Positions 33,496-43,040 are shown, numbered from the stretch's first letter. The stretch is DNA of 64,000 bases from Lachnoclostridium sp. An118 (GCF_002160985.1 NZ_NFLQ01000010.1:1-64000); one strand, 5' to 3'. Made by a program: numbers and translations. Notes: generated from the letters alone by a model not told the origin.

Positions 33496-33655
33496 GCCGA
33501 AAAAGAAAAGGCACGGAAAACAAAAGGACACAGATAGCTACACAGGCAGGGACGAGGGCCGTCAGAAGGCTCCCCCTGCCTTTTCTCTTTTCTTTTCCGC
33601 AGAAAAGTGCTATAATACGGTGAGCAGCTTTTTAGTTTTTTTCGAGGGAACGGAT

Positions 33656-35716
33656 ATGAAGAAGAAAGCAAAACAAAATGTGCGCCTGAAGGGACAGCTG
33701 AAGCTCTATATGCAGTGGCCGGCGTTCATGACCATCCTCCTGATCGCCATGAATATATGGATCTACCGCCTGGATAAGCGGGCCGGTGTGCTGATGCTGT
33801 TCTTCGTCCTGATCTATATCGCGATCGTGGGGATCATGTATGTCTACAACAAATCCCTTGTCATGAAGGACCTGGTGGACTTTGCGGCGCAGTATGGCAT
33901 CATACAGAACACGCTTCTGAAAAAGCTGGCAGTGCCCTATGCCCTCCTGCTGGAGGACGGCAGGCTCATGTGGATGAACGACCAGTTCAGAGAGATCCTG
34001 GGCAGCAAGCTGAAGGGGGAGGCGGTGCTGAGCCGGTATATACCCGAGCTGAACCGGAGCATTTTCCCCAGGGAAGAGGATCAGATCGTGGAGATGGAGG
34101 TCTACTACCACGACAAGGAGTACCGGGCCGAGCTGCGGAAGGTGTCCGTGGAGGGCTTCAGCGACTCCGAGCGCCTTCTGGACATGCCGGAGGAGAAGGA
34201 GTACTTTATCGCTGTCTACCTGTCCGATGTGACAGAGCTGAACACGGCGCTGCGCCAGAATGAAGAGCAGCGGCTTGTGGCAGGCCTTATTTACATTGAC
34301 AACTACGACGAGATGATCGACAGTGTGGAGGAGGTGCGCCAGAGTCTTCTGGTGGCTCTCATCGACAGGAAGATCAACCAGTATATCGCGCGTCTGGACG
34401 GCATTGTCAAGAAGATGGAGACGGACAAGTATTTTATCGTCATGAAGAAGTCCTGCTTCAAGGAGCTGGAGGCGGACCGCTTCTCTCTTCTTGAGGACGT
34501 GAAGGCCATCAACATTGGGAACAGCATCCCGGCCACCTTAAGTATCGGCCTGGGTCTGAGCAAGAACGCCTACGTGCAGAGCTACACCTACGCCAGAGCG
34601 GCCATCGACCTGGCCCTTGCAAGAGGCGGCGACCAGGCGGTCATCAAGGACTGCAATGGCATTACCTACTACGGAGGCAAGAGGGAGCAGACCTCCAAGA
34701 ATACCAGGGTGAAAGCCAGAGTGAAGGCGGAGGCTCTGCGGGAGTTCATCACAGTGAATGACACCATTCTCGTCATGGGGCACAAGATGACAGACATGGA
34801 TTCCTTTGGCGCTGCCATCGGCATTTACCGGGCTGCAGCCGCGCTGGAGAAGAAGGCCCACATTGTTATCAACGACGTGTCGGCTACCATCCGGCCGTTG
34901 TATGAGGAATTCCAGGAGCATCCCTCCTACCCGGATGACATGTTCGTCACATCCGGGGAAGCCAAGGAGATGACAGGTGACAGCTCCATGGTCATTGTGG
35001 TGGACACCAACCGGCCGGGTATGACGGAGTGCCCGGAGCTCCTGAACATGACCCGCACTATCGTGGTCTTCGACCACCACAGGCAGGGAAGCGACAATAT
35101 CGACAACGCCCTTTTGTCCTACATCGAGCCCTATGCCTCCTCGTCCTGCGAGATGGTTTCCGAGGTGCTCCAGTATATCACGGACGACGTGAAGATACCG
35201 GCCGTGGAGGCCAACAGCCTGTATGCGGGCATTGTCATTGACACCAACAACTTTATGAACAAGACCGGCGTGCGCACCTTTGAGGCGGCCGCCTTCCTGC
35301 GCCGCTGCGGGGCAGATATCCCCTTTGTACGGAAGATGCTGCGGGACGATATGAAGTCCTATCAGGCCAAGGCCGGCATCATCAGCAGCGCGGAGGTATA
35401 CCGGGATATATATGCCATTGCCCGGGGGGAGGAGCTTCATATAGAGAGCCCCACCATCATCGGCGCCCAGGCGGCCAACGAGCTGCTGGACATCGACGGC
35501 ATCAAGGCGACCTTTGTCCTTACCACCTACAATGGGCGCATCTATGTGAGCGCCCGCTCCATTGACGAGGTGAACGTGCAGGTGATCATGGAGAAGCTGG
35601 GCGGCGGCGGCCACATGAACGCATCCGGCGCCCAGTTCGACCACACCAACATGGACGAGGCTGTGACAGCCCTCAAGAGAGTTATCGACGAAATGACAGA
35701 AAAAGGAGATTTATAG
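33656..35716 (+). CDS. gdpP: Cyclic-di-AMP phosphodiesterase GdpP
   Basis: A 686-residue membrane enzyme that hydrolyses c-di-AMP. Two N-terminal transmembrane helices (about 20-40 and 45-65) are followed by a PAS-like region and a degenerate GGDEF domain. The DHH/DHHA1 phosphodiesterase core comes last: VMGHKMTDMDSFGAA near residue 374, VVDTNRPG near 447, DHHRQG near 472 and GGGGHMNASGAQ near 649. The ATG at 33656 has a GAGGGAACGG site, and TATAAT is at 33611-33616. The stop abuts rplI. The gdpP-rplI-dnaB order is conserved in Firmicutes. Confidence 0.95.
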   Translation: MKKKAKQNVRLKGQLKLYMQWPAFMTILLIAMNIWIYRLDKRAGVLMLFFVLIYIAIVGIMYVYNKSLVMKDLVDFAAQYGIIQNTLLKKLAVPYALLLEDGRLMWMNDQFREILGSKLKGEAVLSRYIPELNRSIFPREEDQIVEMEVYYHDKEYRAELRKVSVEGFSDSERLLDMPEEKEYFIAVYLSDVTELNTALRQNEEQRLVAGLIYIDNYDEMIDSVEEVRQSLLVALIDRKINQYIARLDGIVKKMETDKYFIVMKKSCFKELEADRFSLLEDVKAINIGNSIPATLSIGLGLSKNAYVQSYTYARAAIDLALARGGDQAVIKDCNGITYYGGKREQTSKNTRVKARVKAEALREFITVNDTILVMGHKMTDMDSFGAAIGIYRAAAALEKKAHIVINDVSATIRPLYEEFQEHPSYPDDMFVTSGEAKEMTGDSSMVIVVDTNRPGMTECPELLNMTRTIVVFDHHRQGSDNIDNALLSYIEPYASSSCEMVSEVLQYITDDVKIPAVEANSLYAGIVIDTNNFMNKTGVRTFEAAAFLRRCGADIPFVRKMLRDDMKSYQAKAGIISSAEVYRDIYAIARGEELHIESPTIIGAQAANELLDIDGIKATFVLTTYNGRIYVSARSIDEVNVQVIMEKLGGGGHMNASGAQFDHTNMDEAVTALKRVIDEMTEKGDL

Positions 35717-36166
35717 ATGAAAGTTATTTTACTACAGGACGTAAGATCCCTTGGAAAAAAGGGAGACATCGTGGAAGTGAACGACGGATACGCAAGAAAC
35801 TTCCTTCTCAAGACAAAGAAGGGCGTGGAGGCGAACAATAAGAATATGAACGACCTGAAGCTCCACAAGGCCAACCAGGATAAGATCGCCCAGGAGCAGC
35901 TGGAGGCTGCCCGCGAGCTGGGCAGGAAGCTGGAGGAGAGCAAGGTGACTGTCTCCATCAAGACGGGAGAGGGCGGAAGGGCCTTTGGCTCTGTGTCCTC
36001 CAAGGAGATCGCAGCGGCGGCTCAGGAGCAGCTTGGCCTGGATATCGACAAGAAGAAGGTGCAGCTGAAGGAGCAGCTGAAATCCCTGGGAACCTTCCAT
36101 GTTCCTGTGAAACTTCACCCAAAGGTAACAGCAGAGCTGACAGTAAACGTTACGGAGGAGGCATAG
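35717..36166 (+). CDS. rplI: 50S ribosomal protein L9
   Basis: A 149-residue L9 protein. MKVILLQDVRSLGKKGDIVE, then NDGYARNFLL, are the diagnostic RNA-binding N-domain. A long helix follows, and the C-domain contains TGEGGRAFGSVSSKEIA. AAAAGGAG lies at the end of gdpP, whose stop directly precedes this ATG. It is cotranscribed with gdpP and dnaB. Confidence 0.98.
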   Translation: MKVILLQDVRSLGKKGDIVEVNDGYARNFLLKTKKGVEANNKNMNDLKLHKANQDKIAQEQLEAARELGRKLEESKVTVSIKTGEGGRAFGSVSSKEIAAAAQEQLGLDIDKKKVQLKEQLKSLGTFHVPVKLHPKVTAELTVNVTEEA

Positions 36167-36170
36167 AAGG

Positions 36171-37520
36171 ATGCCGGATATGGAGGAAGCCCTCATCAAG
36201 CGTGTGCCGCCCCACAGTATCGAGGCGGAGCAGTCGGTAGTCGGCGCCATGCTGATGGACAAGGACGCCATCATGACCGCTTCCGAGATCATCAGCGGCA
36301 GTGACTTCTACCAGACCTCATACGGGGTCATCTTTGACTCCATGACAGAGCTTTTTAACGAAGGCAAGCCGGTGGACCTCATTACCCTGCAGGAGCGGCT
36401 CAAGGAGAAGAATGTGCCGGAGGAGATCTCCAGCCTGGAGTTTGTCCGCGAGCTGGTAGCCGCTGTGCCAACATCCGCCAATGTGAAATACTACGCGGAG
36501 ATCGTCTTTGAGAAATCCATGCTCCGGAAGCTCATCAAGGTGAATGATGAGATCTCGGGTGCCTGCTATGCGGGCAGTGAGCCTATGGAGGCGGTCCTCG
36601 AGACAGCGGAGAAAAGCATATTCGAGCTGGCTCAGAAGCGGGGGACAGGGGACTATGTGCCCATCAAGGAAGTGGTCCTGAACGCGCTGGAGAAGATCGA
36701 GAAGGCGTCCAAGACCAAGGGGACTGTGACCGGTATCCCCACCGGATTCCTGGACCTGGACTACAAGCTGTCCGGTCTGCAGCCCTCGGACTTTATCCTG
36801 GTGGCGGCCCGCCCCTCCATGGGAAAGACAGCCTTTGTCCTGAACATCGCCCAGCACGCGGCTTTCAAGAGCGGGAAGACAGTGGCTATCTTCAGCCTTG
36901 AGATGTCCAAGGAGCAGCTGGTGAACCGCCTTTTCTCCCTGGAGTCCCAGGTGGACTCCCAGTCCCTGCGTACAGGTAATCTGAAGGATGACGACTGGGA
37001 GAAGCTCATCGAGAGCGCGGGCATCATCGGAAAGTCCCACCTGATCATAGACGACACGCCTGGCATCTCCATCTCGGAGCTGCGGTCCAAGTGCCGCAAG
37101 TTCAAGCTGGAGCAGGGGCTGGACCTGATCATCATCGACTACCTGCAGCTCATGAGCGGGCGGGTAGGCGGCCGGTCCGAGTCGAGACAGCAGGAGATCT
37201 CAGATATCTCCCGGTCCCTGAAAGGGGTGGCCAGGGAGCTGAATGTGCCTGTCATCTCCCTTTCCCAGCTGAGCCGCGCGGTAGAGCAGCGGCCGGATCA
37301 CAGGCCCATGCTCTCGGACCTGCGTGAGTCCGGTGCCATCGAGCAGGACGCGGACGTGGTCATGTTCATTTACCGGGACGACTACTACAATAAGGATACA
37401 GAGACCCCCAACCAGGCGGAGATCATCATCGCAAAACAAAGAAACGGCCCCATAGGGACCGTTCACCTGGCATGGCTGCCGGATTACACGAAGTTTGCAA
37501 ACTTAACCTGGAAGGAATAG
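36171..37520 (+). CDS. dnaB: Replicative DNA helicase
   Basis: A 449-residue hexameric helicase. The N-terminal part (PPHSIEAEQSVVGAMLMDKD) is the DnaB helical domain. The RecA-like core has Walker A in AARPSMGKTAFVLN, Walker B in LDLIIIDYLQLMSG, and the DLRESGAIEQDADVVMFIYR stretch. GGAGGCATAGAAGG lies before the ATG, four bases after rplI. The length is that of family members without an intein. The end overlaps the convergent gene at 37503 by 18 bases. Confidence 0.98.
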   Translation: MPDMEEALIKRVPPHSIEAEQSVVGAMLMDKDAIMTASEIISGSDFYQTSYGVIFDSMTELFNEGKPVDLITLQERLKEKNVPEEISSLEFVRELVAAVPTSANVKYYAEIVFEKSMLRKLIKVNDEISGACYAGSEPMEAVLETAEKSIFELAQKRGTGDYVPIKEVVLNALEKIEKASKTKGTVTGIPTGFLDLDYKLSGLQPSDFILVAARPSMGKTAFVLNIAQHAAFKSGKTVAIFSLEMSKEQLVNRLFSLESQVDSQSLRTGNLKDDDWEKLIESAGIIGKSHLIIDDTPGISISELRSKCRKFKLEQGLDLIIIDYLQLMSGRVGGRSESRQQEISDISRSLKGVARELNVPVISLSQLSRAVEQRPDHRPMLSDLRESGAIEQDADVVMFIYRDDYYNKDTETPNQAEIIIAKQRNGPIGTVHLAWLPDYTKFANLTWKE

Positions 37521-37862
37521 GCGTTTTAACCGCTGGGCCGCTCCCTGGCTTCCGGCAGTTTCTTTTCGAAAGGACTGCTGCTGCCGGATGAGCTGGTCCA
37601 GCTTTTTAAATTGTTCTTCCTCCTGCCGCTCCTTGGCGTCCAGGAGGAAGGACATTTCTTTTGTGATCATGGCCGCAAGAACTTCGTTGTTGTTTTCCAG
37701 CATGCGCTTGATGCGGAGCTGTTCCCTTGTCCGCTTCATGTCGGGAATGAGAGCCTTCAGCTCGTCAAAGGGAACACCCTGCTCGTACAGTTCTTTGATG
37801 CAGTTATACAGCTTTGTGTCTTCTTTTGTGGCGCTGCTTAAAGTATTCAGTGCATTTCCCAT
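37503..37862 (-). CDS. Hypothetical helical protein, 119 residues
   Basis: I do not recognise a named family. The protein is helical and charged: NTLSSATKEDTKLYNCIKEL, then a segment around PDMKRTREQLRIKRMLENN with a MerR- or helix-turn-helix-like flavour, and a coiled coil (KERQEEEQFKKLDQLIRQQQ). AAAGGGGGT fits the ATG at 37862; the ATG at 37868 touches the ribosome site. A TATACT box lies about 30 bases upstream. It is convergent with dnaB, and the tails overlap. It may be a small DNA-binding accessory. Confidence 0.65.
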   Translation of the reverse strand: MGNALNTLSSATKEDTKLYNCIKELYEQGVPFDELKALIPDMKRTREQLRIKRMLENNNEVLAAMITKEMSFLLDAKERQEEEQFKKLDQLIRQQQSFRKETAGSQGAAQRLKRLFLPG

Positions 37863-38037
37863 ATTCATACCCCCTTTACACGTAAAAGAGTATAGCATGT
37901 ACAGAGGGACAAGACTGTCAAAACGGGTCGGTATCGTGTACGAAAATACGGCAAAAAAACGGACCGCCCGCACTTTTGTGCAGACCGCCCGCCTTTTGCT
38001 ATGTTCATATGTCGGATGCGAAAAGCTTCCGTCAGGA

Positions 38038-38208
38038 TTAGCCCTGAGAGATAGCTCCTGTAGGACACTGAGCTGCGCATGCTCCGCAGTCTACACAAGC
38101 GTCCGGATCGATCTCGTAGTGGTCAGCTCCCTGAGAGATAGCTCCTACTGGACATTCAGCTTCGCAAGCGCCGCAGCTTACACATTCATCACTAATTACA
38201 TGTGCCAT
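38038..38208 (-). CDS. 2[4Fe-4S] ferredoxin
   Basis: A 56-residue clostridial-type ferredoxin. Two CxxCxxCxxxCP motifs (CVSCGACEAECP and CVDCGACAAQCP) bind two cubane clusters, and each is followed by GAISQG. AAAGGAGG precedes the ATG at 38208. The two halves share a nearly identical DNA stretch around GGAGCTATCTCTCAGGG, showing the ancient internal duplication kept at nucleotide level. It carries low-potential electrons in anaerobic metabolism. The next gene downstream of pflA in the same direction, it may be cotranscribed with the pyruvate formate-lyase genes. Confidence 0.96.
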   Translation of the reverse strand: MAHVISDECVSCGACEAECPVGAISQGADHYEIDPDACVDCGACAAQCPTGAISQG

Positions 38209-38297
38209 GATATATTCCTCCTTTGACTGTTGTCAGTTGTTTATACATATAATAATACAAATGCCTCAAATATACAAGCCTTAGTGATGTTCTAAAT

Positions 38298-39074
38298 TTA
38301 GCACAATTTTGCCTTTTTGTACGCCGCCAGGATGAGCTGCCGTGCGGCTGCCGCCTCCTCCCCTGCAGCCTCCCGGGTCCCCTCCAGAGGATAGGGGAGG
38401 CCCAGCTTCTCGTACTTGCTCCTGCCCAGCGTGTGGTAGGGGAGCACGTCAAGGGCCTGCACATTGTGGAGGGAGGCCATGAAGGTGCCCAGCTCCTCCA
38501 GGTACTCCCGGTAGAGGGTGATGCCCGGCACCACCACATGGCGTATCCAGACAGGGATGCCCTGCTCGTCCAGATGCCTGGCAAAGGAGAGGATCTGCCG
38601 GTTGGTGTGGCCTGTCAGCCTCCGGTGCCTCTCGTCGGACATGTGCTTGATGTCCAGGAGCACAAGATCTGTCAGGGGCAGGAGTTCTCCCAGCTGTGCC
38701 ATAAAGCGCTCGCTGTGTGGGTTGAACATGATGCCGGAGGTGTCCAGGCAGGTGTGGATGCCGCTGCGCTTCAGGTCCCGGAACAGCTCCGTGAGGAAAT
38801 CCATCTGCATCATGGGTTCCCCGCCTGTCACGGTGACGCCTCCGTTCCGGTAGAAGGGGAGGTTGGAATAAAATCCCTCCAGCACCTCATGGACGCTCAT
38901 GAGGCTCCCCTTCCCGTACTCCCAGGTGTCCGGATTGTGGCAGTACTGACACCGCATGGGACAGCCCTGGAAGAAGACCACGTACCGTATGCCCGGCCCG
39001 TCCACGGTGCCGCAGCTCTCGATGGAGTGGATCCAGCCCTTACATTCCCTCGTGGAAGGTACGGGAGATGACAT
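38298..39074 (-). CDS. pflA: Pyruvate formate-lyase activating enzyme
   Basis: A 258-residue radical SAM enzyme that installs the glycyl radical. The cluster cysteines are Cys 38, 42 and 45 in [15 protein letters not shown], and [13 protein letters not shown] is the SAM-binding GGE motif. The ATG at 39074 lies inside the end of the glycyl-radical gene, a 35-base overlap, with a weak AGGACG site, so translation is likely coupled. It completes the pfl-grcA-pflA operon. Confidence 0.95.
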   Translation of the reverse strand: MSSPVPSTRECKGWIHSIESCGTVDGPGIRYVVFFQGCPMRCQYCHNPDTWEYGKGSLMSVHEVLEGFYSNLPFYRNGGVTVTGGEPMMQMDFLTELFRDLKRSGIHTCLDTSGIMFNPHSERFMAQLGELLPLTDLVLLDIKHMSDERHRRLTGHTNRQILSFARHLDEQGIPVWIRHVVVPGITLYREYLEELGTFMASLHNVQALDVLPYHTLGRSKYEKLGLPYPLEGTREAAGEEAAAARQLILAAYKKAKLC

Positions 39075-39282
39075 CGTCCTGCTGTTCCTTTGTCAGTTTG
39101 TTAAAGTTGACCGCGTATCCGGACACGCGGACTGTGAGCTGGGGATATTTCTCGGGGTGCTTCTGGGCGTCCAGAAGGGTCTCGCGGGTGAACACGTTTA
39201 CGTTCAGGTGGTGTCCTCCCTGCTCCACATATCCGTCCAACATTGCTACAAGGTTGTCTACCTGCTGCTGATTTACTGCCAT
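39040..39282 (-). CDS. grcA: Free-standing glycyl-radical domain (GrcA/YfiD-like)
   Basis: An 80-residue protein equal to the last 75 or so residues of a normal pyruvate formate-lyase: [20 protein letters not shown], then [16 protein letters not shown] with the radical Gly 55. AAAGGAG at nine bases and an ATG at 39282 make it an independent gene, 28 bases after the stop of the large subunit. GrcA in enterobacteria is a spare part that replaces oxygen-damaged radical domains. Here the neighbouring large subunit lacks this domain, so the small protein must supply the radical every time. Confidence 0.93.
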   Translation of the reverse strand: MAVNQQQVDNLVAMLDGYVEQGGHHLNVNVFTRETLLDAQKHPEKYPQLTVRVSGYAVNFNKLTKEQQDDVISRTFHEGM

Positions 39283-39310
39283 GATGATATTCTCCTTTCG
39301 TGTCTTGCTT

Positions 39311-41428
39311 TTATTCTCTGTCAATGCTCTCCTCGATATTGGGGATGCTGCACGCCATGTTGGCGCACTCGTCCTCCAGACGGTCCACATCCAGGTCGCC
39401 GGCGAAGATTCGGTCATCTTTGCCCAGAGCCCCCGGGATGATGGAGAAGGTGTTGGAGATGCCGTCCTGGGCGTGGCGGAAGGGGATCTTCGCCACAGAG
39501 GCCAGGGACGCCAGGGCGCCGTGGGTATCCCGCCTGTGCATGGGATTGGCCCCCGGAGCCAGAGGCTCGCCCTGCTTCCTTCCGTCCGGCGTGTTTCCGG
39601 TCTTCTTGCCGTACACCACGTTGGAGGTGATGGTCAGGATGGACATAGTGGGGATGGAGTGGCGGTAGGTGTGGTGCTTGCGTATCTTGTCCATGAAGGA
39701 CCGCACGATCTCCACCGCGATCTCATCTACCCGGTCGTCATTGTTCCCGTATTTGGGGAAATCCCCCTCCACATCGTAGTCCACCACCAGACCGTCCTCG
39801 TCCCGGACGGGCTTCACCTTTGCGTATTTGATGGCGGACAGGGAGTCGGCCACGACGGAGAGGCCGGCGATGCCGGTGGCGAAGTACCGTTTTACTTCCC
39901 GGTCGTGGAGGGCCATCTGGAGCTTCTCGTAGCAGTATTTGTCGTGCATGTAATGGATGACGTTCAGGGTGTTCACATAGAGCCCTGCCAGCCATTCCAT
40001 CATGTCGTCGAATTTCTGCATCACATCATCGTACTCCAGGTATTCTGTGTCTACCGGGCGGTATCTGGGGCCTACCTGCACCTTCATGCGCTCGTCCATG
40101 CCGCCGTTGATGGCGTAGAGGAGGCATTTGGCCAGATTGGCCCGGGCGCCGAAGAACTGCATCTCCTTGCCCACCCGCATGGAGGAAACGCAGCAGGCGA
40201 TGGCGTAATCGTCGCCGTGGGTAGCCCGCATCAGATCGTCGTTCTCGTACTGGATGGAGGAAGTCTTGATGGACATCTTTGCGCAGTACTCCTTGAAGGA
40301 CCTGGGGAGTCTTGTGGACCACAGGACAGTCAGGTTGGGCTCCGGCGCTGTCCCCAGGTTGTCCAGTGTGTGGAGGTAGCGGAAGGAGGTCCTTGTCACC
40401 AGCGGGCGCCCGTCGATGCCCACGCCTCCGATGGACTCTGTCACCCAGGTTGGGTCACCGGAGAAGAGAGAGTTGTACTCCGGTGTGCGGGCAAACTTTA
40501 CAAGCCGCAGCTTCATGATGAAGTGGTCAATGTACTCCTGGGCCTGCTCCTCTGTGATGAGGCCCCTGTCCAAATCTCTCTGGATGTAGATATCCAGGAA
40601 GGTGGAAGTGCGGCCAAGGCTCATGGCGGCGCCGTTCTGCTCCTTGACGGCGGCCAGGTAGCCGAAGTAGAGCCACTGGATGGCCTCCTTTGCGTTCTTT
40701 GCCGGCTTGCTGATGTCAAATCCGTAGATGTCTCCCAGTTCTTTTAACTCGCCCAGGGCCCGGATCTGCTCAGCCAGCTCTTCCCGCAGGCGGATGTTGT
40801 CGCCGGTCATGCGGACAAGGGATGTGGCCAGCTGCTGCTTTTTGTCCTCGATGAGCCAGTCTGTACCGTAGAGAGCCACCCGGCGGTAGTCGCCGATGAT
40901 GCGGCCTCTGCCGTAGGCGTCCGGCAGTCCGGTGATGATGGCGGACTTTCTGGCCAGGCGCATCTCGGGGGTGTACACGTCAAATACGCCCTGGTTGTGG
41001 GTCTTTCTGTATTTGGTAAAAATCTCCACTACCTCCGGGTCCACCTCGTAGCCATTTTCATGGCAGGCGTTCTGGGCCATGCGGATGCCGCCGAAGGGCT
41101 GCAGGGAGCGCTTGAAAGGCTTGTCCGTCTGGAAGCCCACGATCTGCTCCAGGTCCTTGTCCAGGTAGCCGGGGCCGTGTGAGGTGATGCCGGAGACGAT
41201 CTTCGTGTCCATATCCAGGACGCCGCCTGCCTCCCGCTCCTTTGCGGACAGGTCCATGACCTGGTCCCAGAGCTGCTTCGTGGCATCGGTAGGCCCTGCC
41301 AGGAAGGAATCGTCCCCCTCGTAGGGTGTGTAGTTGTTCTGGATAAAGTCCCGCACATTTACAGAAGTGCGGTTCCATCTGCCGGGGCGGAAGCCGTCCC
41401 AGCTCTCAGCGATCCAATTTTTTTCCAT
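39311..41428 (-). CDS. pflB: Pyruvate formate-lyase large subunit lacking the glycyl-radical domain
   Basis: A 705-residue formate C-acetyltransferase that splits pyruvate to acetyl-CoA and formate. The adjacent active-site cysteines 412 and 413 lie in [20 protein letters not shown], as in E. coli Cys 418-419. The protein stops at NIEESIDRE, just where normal enzymes of about 750-760 residues continue into the RVSGYAV radical domain. The frame and stop look clean. The missing part is the next gene. GAGGAGGAACAACATAC precedes the ATG. This is a split enzyme rather than a frameshift, because the second part has its own ribosome site. Confidence 0.95.
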   Translation of the reverse strand: MEKNWIAESWDGFRPGRWNRTSVNVRDFIQNNYTPYEGDDSFLAGPTDATKQLWDQVMDLSAKEREAGGVLDMDTKIVSGITSHGPGYLDKDLEQIVGFQTDKPFKRSLQPFGGIRMAQNACHENGYEVDPEVVEIFTKYRKTHNQGVFDVYTPEMRLARKSAIITGLPDAYGRGRIIGDYRRVALYGTDWLIEDKKQQLATSLVRMTGDNIRLREELAEQIRALGELKELGDIYGFDISKPAKNAKEAIQWLYFGYLAAVKEQNGAAMSLGRTSTFLDIYIQRDLDRGLITEEQAQEYIDHFIMKLRLVKFARTPEYNSLFSGDPTWVTESIGGVGIDGRPLVTRTSFRYLHTLDNLGTAPEPNLTVLWSTRLPRSFKEYCAKMSIKTSSIQYENDDLMRATHGDDYAIACCVSSMRVGKEMQFFGARANLAKCLLYAINGGMDERMKVQVGPRYRPVDTEYLEYDDVMQKFDDMMEWLAGLYVNTLNVIHYMHDKYCYEKLQMALHDREVKRYFATGIAGLSVVADSLSAIKYAKVKPVRDEDGLVVDYDVEGDFPKYGNNDDRVDEIAVEIVRSFMDKIRKHHTYRHSIPTMSILTITSNVVYGKKTGNTPDGRKQGEPLAPGANPMHRRDTHGALASLASVAKIPFRHAQDGISNTFSIIPGALGKDDRIFAGDLDVDRLEDECANMACSIPNIEESIDRE

Positions 41429-41478
41429 GTATGTTGTTCCTCCTCTGAAGTGAATTAGTGAACAGCTGTTGTGGCACT

Positions 41479-41508
41479 ATTATATGAGAACGCCTATCAT
41501 TTAGTCAA
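41479..41508 (-). promoter_or_regulatory. Promoter of the pfl operon
   Basis: On the minus strand TTGACT (41508-41503) and TATAAT (41484-41479) have an 18-base spacer, about 50 bases before the pflB ATG. Confidence 0.7.
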
Positions 41509-41524
41509 TAGATAGATTGTATTT

Positions 41525-41545
41525 ATTTGTATACAGTATACAAAT
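41525..41545. promoter_or_regulatory. Perfect palindromic operator in the pfl / binding-protein divergent region
   Basis: ATTTGTATA, a three-base centre CAG, and TATACAAAT form a perfect 9-base palindrome. TTGTATAC-type palindromes are typical of GntR-family operators. It is 17 bases upstream of the pfl -35 box and about 110 bases before the binding-protein gene, so it may control either side. No GntR gene is in the window. Confidence 0.65.
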
Positions 41546-41655
41546 ATGATAAAAATTATACATCTTTCAAATTTAAGAAATTTTTCAACATTTTTTCAAT
41601 GTTTTGGTGTATAGTGTTTGTAGTCAAAATTTCAATGATGTGGAGTGTAGAAAAG

Positions 41656-42861
41656 ATGAGAAGGTTATGGAGAGCTTCAGCGCTCCTGGCCGGCGCGGCA
41701 CTTGCGCTGGCAGGCTGCAGTCAGACAGGGACGGGAAACGGGGAGGAGCAGACGACCACCGTCGACGGGACAGAGGAGAAGGTGGACGCGGAGAAGGTGC
41801 GGCTGGACGCCATGGATCCCTCCGCCTACGGCAATGTGGAGGGACTTGATCTGGAGGCGGGCACCTACATATCTGTTATAGGAAAAGCCTCCGGAGGTGA
41901 TTTCTGGGACAGTGTGCAGGAGGGGGCCCAGAAGGCAATCTCTGATATCAATGAGTCACTTGGCTACAAGGGGGAGGACCGGGTGCGCATGGTGTACAGC
42001 GGCCCCTCCGAGGCGGGTGATGTGGATGAGCAGGTGAATATCCTGGATGAGGAGCTGGCCCGGTATCCCCAGGCTGTGGGGATTTCCATCATAGATTCAC
42101 AGTCAGGGGACGTGCAGTTTGACCTGGCGGCAGAGAACGGCATCTCCGTGGTGACCTACGACTCTCTGAGCAACTACCAGAATGTGATGGCAAAGATCAG
42201 CACGGACAATGACGCGGCGGCCGCTGAGGCGGCGGACCATCTGGCCGAGGCCATGGGGGAGAGCGGGGAGGTCCTCATATTTGCCCATGACTCCCGGTCG
42301 CTGACCACTCAGGAGAGGGTGGATGGCTTTACCCAGAAGCTGGCGGCGGACCACCCGGATATCACGGTGGGGAACACCTATTACCTGGATGCGCTGGAGG
42401 ACCTGAAGACGGCCATTGCAGATGAGATCAACGCGGGGACCTACGCGAAGGAGGGGCAGGAGGCCGCACCCATAGAGGATGAGGAGAGCCGGCTCACAGC
42501 GGAGGATATCTCCGACGAGGAGGCCATGGATTATATCTTTGCAAAGAACCCGGATGTCACAGCCATCTACGGGACAAGCGGGGACGCAGTCATGGCGGCT
42601 GTGGAGAATACCCAGCGGCTGGAGAAGGAGGATGTGAGCATCGTGGGCTTTGACGCCACCCAGGAGGAGGCCCAGGCCCTGGAGGAGGGACTGGTGGACG
42701 GTCTCATAGCCCAGAATCCCTACGGTATGGGCTACGCCACGGTGGTGGCCTGCTCGCGGGCCATCCTGGAGCTGGGAAATGAGGCGGAGGTGGACTCCGG
42801 CTACACCTGGATCACCGCGGACAACATGGAGGACCCGGAAGTGGCCGCCATGCTGTATTAG
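41656..42861 (+). CDS. Sugar-type periplasmic-binding lipoprotein, orphan
   Basis: A 401-residue lipoprotein. The signal peptide is MRRLWRASALLAGAALALAG with lipobox LAGC. The mature domain is the Peripla_BP_4 fold used for galactose, ribose or autoinducer-2: YISVIGKASGGDFWDSVQEG, NGISVVTYDSLSNYQNVMAK, VLIFAHDSRSLTTQERVDGF, SIVGFDATQEEAQALEEG. An in-frame start at 41527 would spoil the signal peptide. No permease or ATPase is adjacent. It faces a two-component system across a terminator, so it may be a sensor subunit or feed an importer encoded elsewhere. Confidence 0.86.
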   Translation: MRRLWRASALLAGAALALAGCSQTGTGNGEEQTTTVDGTEEKVDAEKVRLDAMDPSAYGNVEGLDLEAGTYISVIGKASGGDFWDSVQEGAQKAISDINESLGYKGEDRVRMVYSGPSEAGDVDEQVNILDEELARYPQAVGISIIDSQSGDVQFDLAAENGISVVTYDSLSNYQNVMAKISTDNDAAAAEAADHLAEAMGESGEVLIFAHDSRSLTTQERVDGFTQKLAADHPDITVGNTYYLDALEDLKTAIADEINAGTYAKEGQEAAPIEDEESRLTAEDISDEEAMDYIFAKNPDVTAIYGTSGDAVMAAVENTQRLEKEDVSIVGFDATQEEAQALEEGLVDGLIAQNPYGMGYATVVACSRAILELGNEAEVDSGYTWITADNMEDPEVAAMLY

Positions 42862-42912
42862 AGATCCTCTATCCTGCGTGCAGGAGAAAAGAATAGCTTT
42901 GCATACAAACAG

Positions 42913-43022
42913 AAAAAGGAGGGCCACATTTCCGAAGAGGATATTCCGGCGGGAGGGGTGAGAGACTGTCATGCAGGCTCGAACCCCGGAGCCGGCCTCA
43001 AGGAAATGCGGCCCTCCTTTTT
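42913..43022. terminator. Long 110-base imperfect hairpin, bidirectional terminator or structured RNA
   Basis: Nested arms pair along almost the whole length: AAAAAGGAGGGCC with GGCCCTCCTTTTT, CATTTCC with GGAAATG, GAGG with CCTC, CCGGC with GCCGG, and GGGGT with ACCCC, leaving a loop near 42961-42980. T runs flank both ends, so it can terminate the binding-protein gene and the histidine-kinase gene. The length is far beyond a normal terminator. Confidence 0.7.
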
Positions 43023-43040
43023 CGTATCTTTTATACAAAG

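Noticed and set aside
39281-40747. 488-codon plus-strand frame opposite pflB
   Set aside because: It mirrors the pyruvate formate-lyase gene, is Val/Gly/His-biased in the way antisense frames are, and lacks a start context.
39040-41428. Pyruvate formate-lyase split as a sequencing frameshift
   Set aside because: The second part has its own ribosome site and ATG after a 28-base gap, and simple base insertion or deletion would not join the two frames across it.
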